In this document: in pieces, positions 63,886 through 64,000 of the stretch
Layout of the letters: each line of letters opens with the position of its first letter
Position numbering within the stretch: position 1 is the stretch's first letter
Assembly (NCBI GenBank): GCA_015660865.1
Contig: JACTUA010000003.1
Span: 154,423 to 218,422, forward strand
Reading direction: 5' to 3'
Source: Methanomicrobiales archaeon
GTDB taxonomy: Archaea > Halobacteriota > Methanomicrobia > Methanomicrobiales > JACTUA01
DNA: 64,000 nucleotides
The notes under the pieces: generated by a model
Databases searched by the model: none
The model's input: the letters and a program-made list of their open reading frames with translations, nothing else
Told to the model about the DNA's origin: nothing
Made by a program: the position numbers and the translations under genes

Positions 63886-64000
63886 CACAATGAATGTAAA
63901 TCGGATACCTGAGTGTTATATCGTATGACGTTCTCTACCCACGGGGTTGTACACGGGAGTATCAATCCTTTCTGGATCTTGAAGAGCCTGGAGAGAGAGA

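Noticed and set aside
63925..64000. Start of a gene running off the window end
   Set aside because: The frame is open for 25 codons only and has no ribosome binding site or well-placed TATA box.

Overview
The window is chromosomal DNA of a methanogenic archaeon, most likely order Methanomicrobiales. Evidence: methenyl-H4MPT cyclohydrolase (mch), a formate transporter of the FdhC type, SepCysS (tRNA-dependent cysteine synthesis), aTrm56, TFE, Orc1/Cdc6, the Mre11-Rad50-NurA-HerA operon, archaeal type IV pilins, many TPR proteins and PAS-rich two-component proteins. Ribosome binding sites are mostly GGAGG/GGTGAT-like, some genes look leaderless with a TATA box 23-32 nt before the start codon, and GC content looks high (by eye) outside a few AT-rich gaps. 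Genus cannot be fixed from the sequence alone.

Layout. 0-6 kb: two surface pilin-like proteins, a HTH-PAS regulator, the formate channel and a membrane OB-fold protein, a TPR protein. 6-12.5 kb (minus): a DNA end-resection operon mre11-rad50-nurA-herA with overlapping genes. 12.6-14 kb (plus): a 59-residue ORF coupled to SepCysS. 14-18.8 kb (minus): a TPR protein, an unknown, tRNA-Val, mch, orc1/cdc6, two lineage-specific unknowns. 18.8-23.2 kb: a fused ADP-forming acyl-CoA synthetase and a DUF255 thioredoxin-domain protein, separated by a striking 87-bp inverted-repeat element. 23.3-29.1 kb: UPF0280, a small secreted protein with antisense and truncated zinc-ribbon ORFs in an AT-rich pocket, then a run of information-processing genes (Trm56, ATP-grasp, TFE, HD protein) and an ACT regulator with a palindromic promoter.

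29.3-36.2 kb is an accessory stretch: a transglutaminase-like lipoprotein with 69-bp cysteine-rich repeats, tRNA-Leu, AlkD, a secreted beta-propeller, a TPR protein, a thioredoxin-like protein, carbonic anhydrase, a decayed copy of the lipoprotein repeat region, and tiny ORFs. 36.3-48.9 kb is a single-direction chemosensory island: CheW, CheR-TPR, CheW, MCP, CheA-REC, CheB, then a 1244-residue REC-GAF-PAS5-histidine kinase and a REC-PAS-PAS protein. Its content matches the bacterial Wsp system part for part, except that the diguanylate cyclase output is replaced by a receiver-linked histidine kinase. This is the most interesting system in the window.

49.2-57 kb (minus) is a tetrapyrrole cluster (siroheme synthase-like dehydrogenase, hemA, hemB, hemL, hemC, cobA) leading from glutamyl-tRNA to precorrin-2 and sirohydrochlorin, the precursors of F430 and corrinoids; hemD is not in it and ilvD follows cobA with an overlap. 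57.3-64 kb holds an ABC-2 exporter, a REC-PAS-histidine kinase, DNA polymerase IV and an unknown protein, ending in a gap with a 19-bp tandem duplication. No CRISPR array, insertion sequence, rRNA or replication origin motif was recognised.
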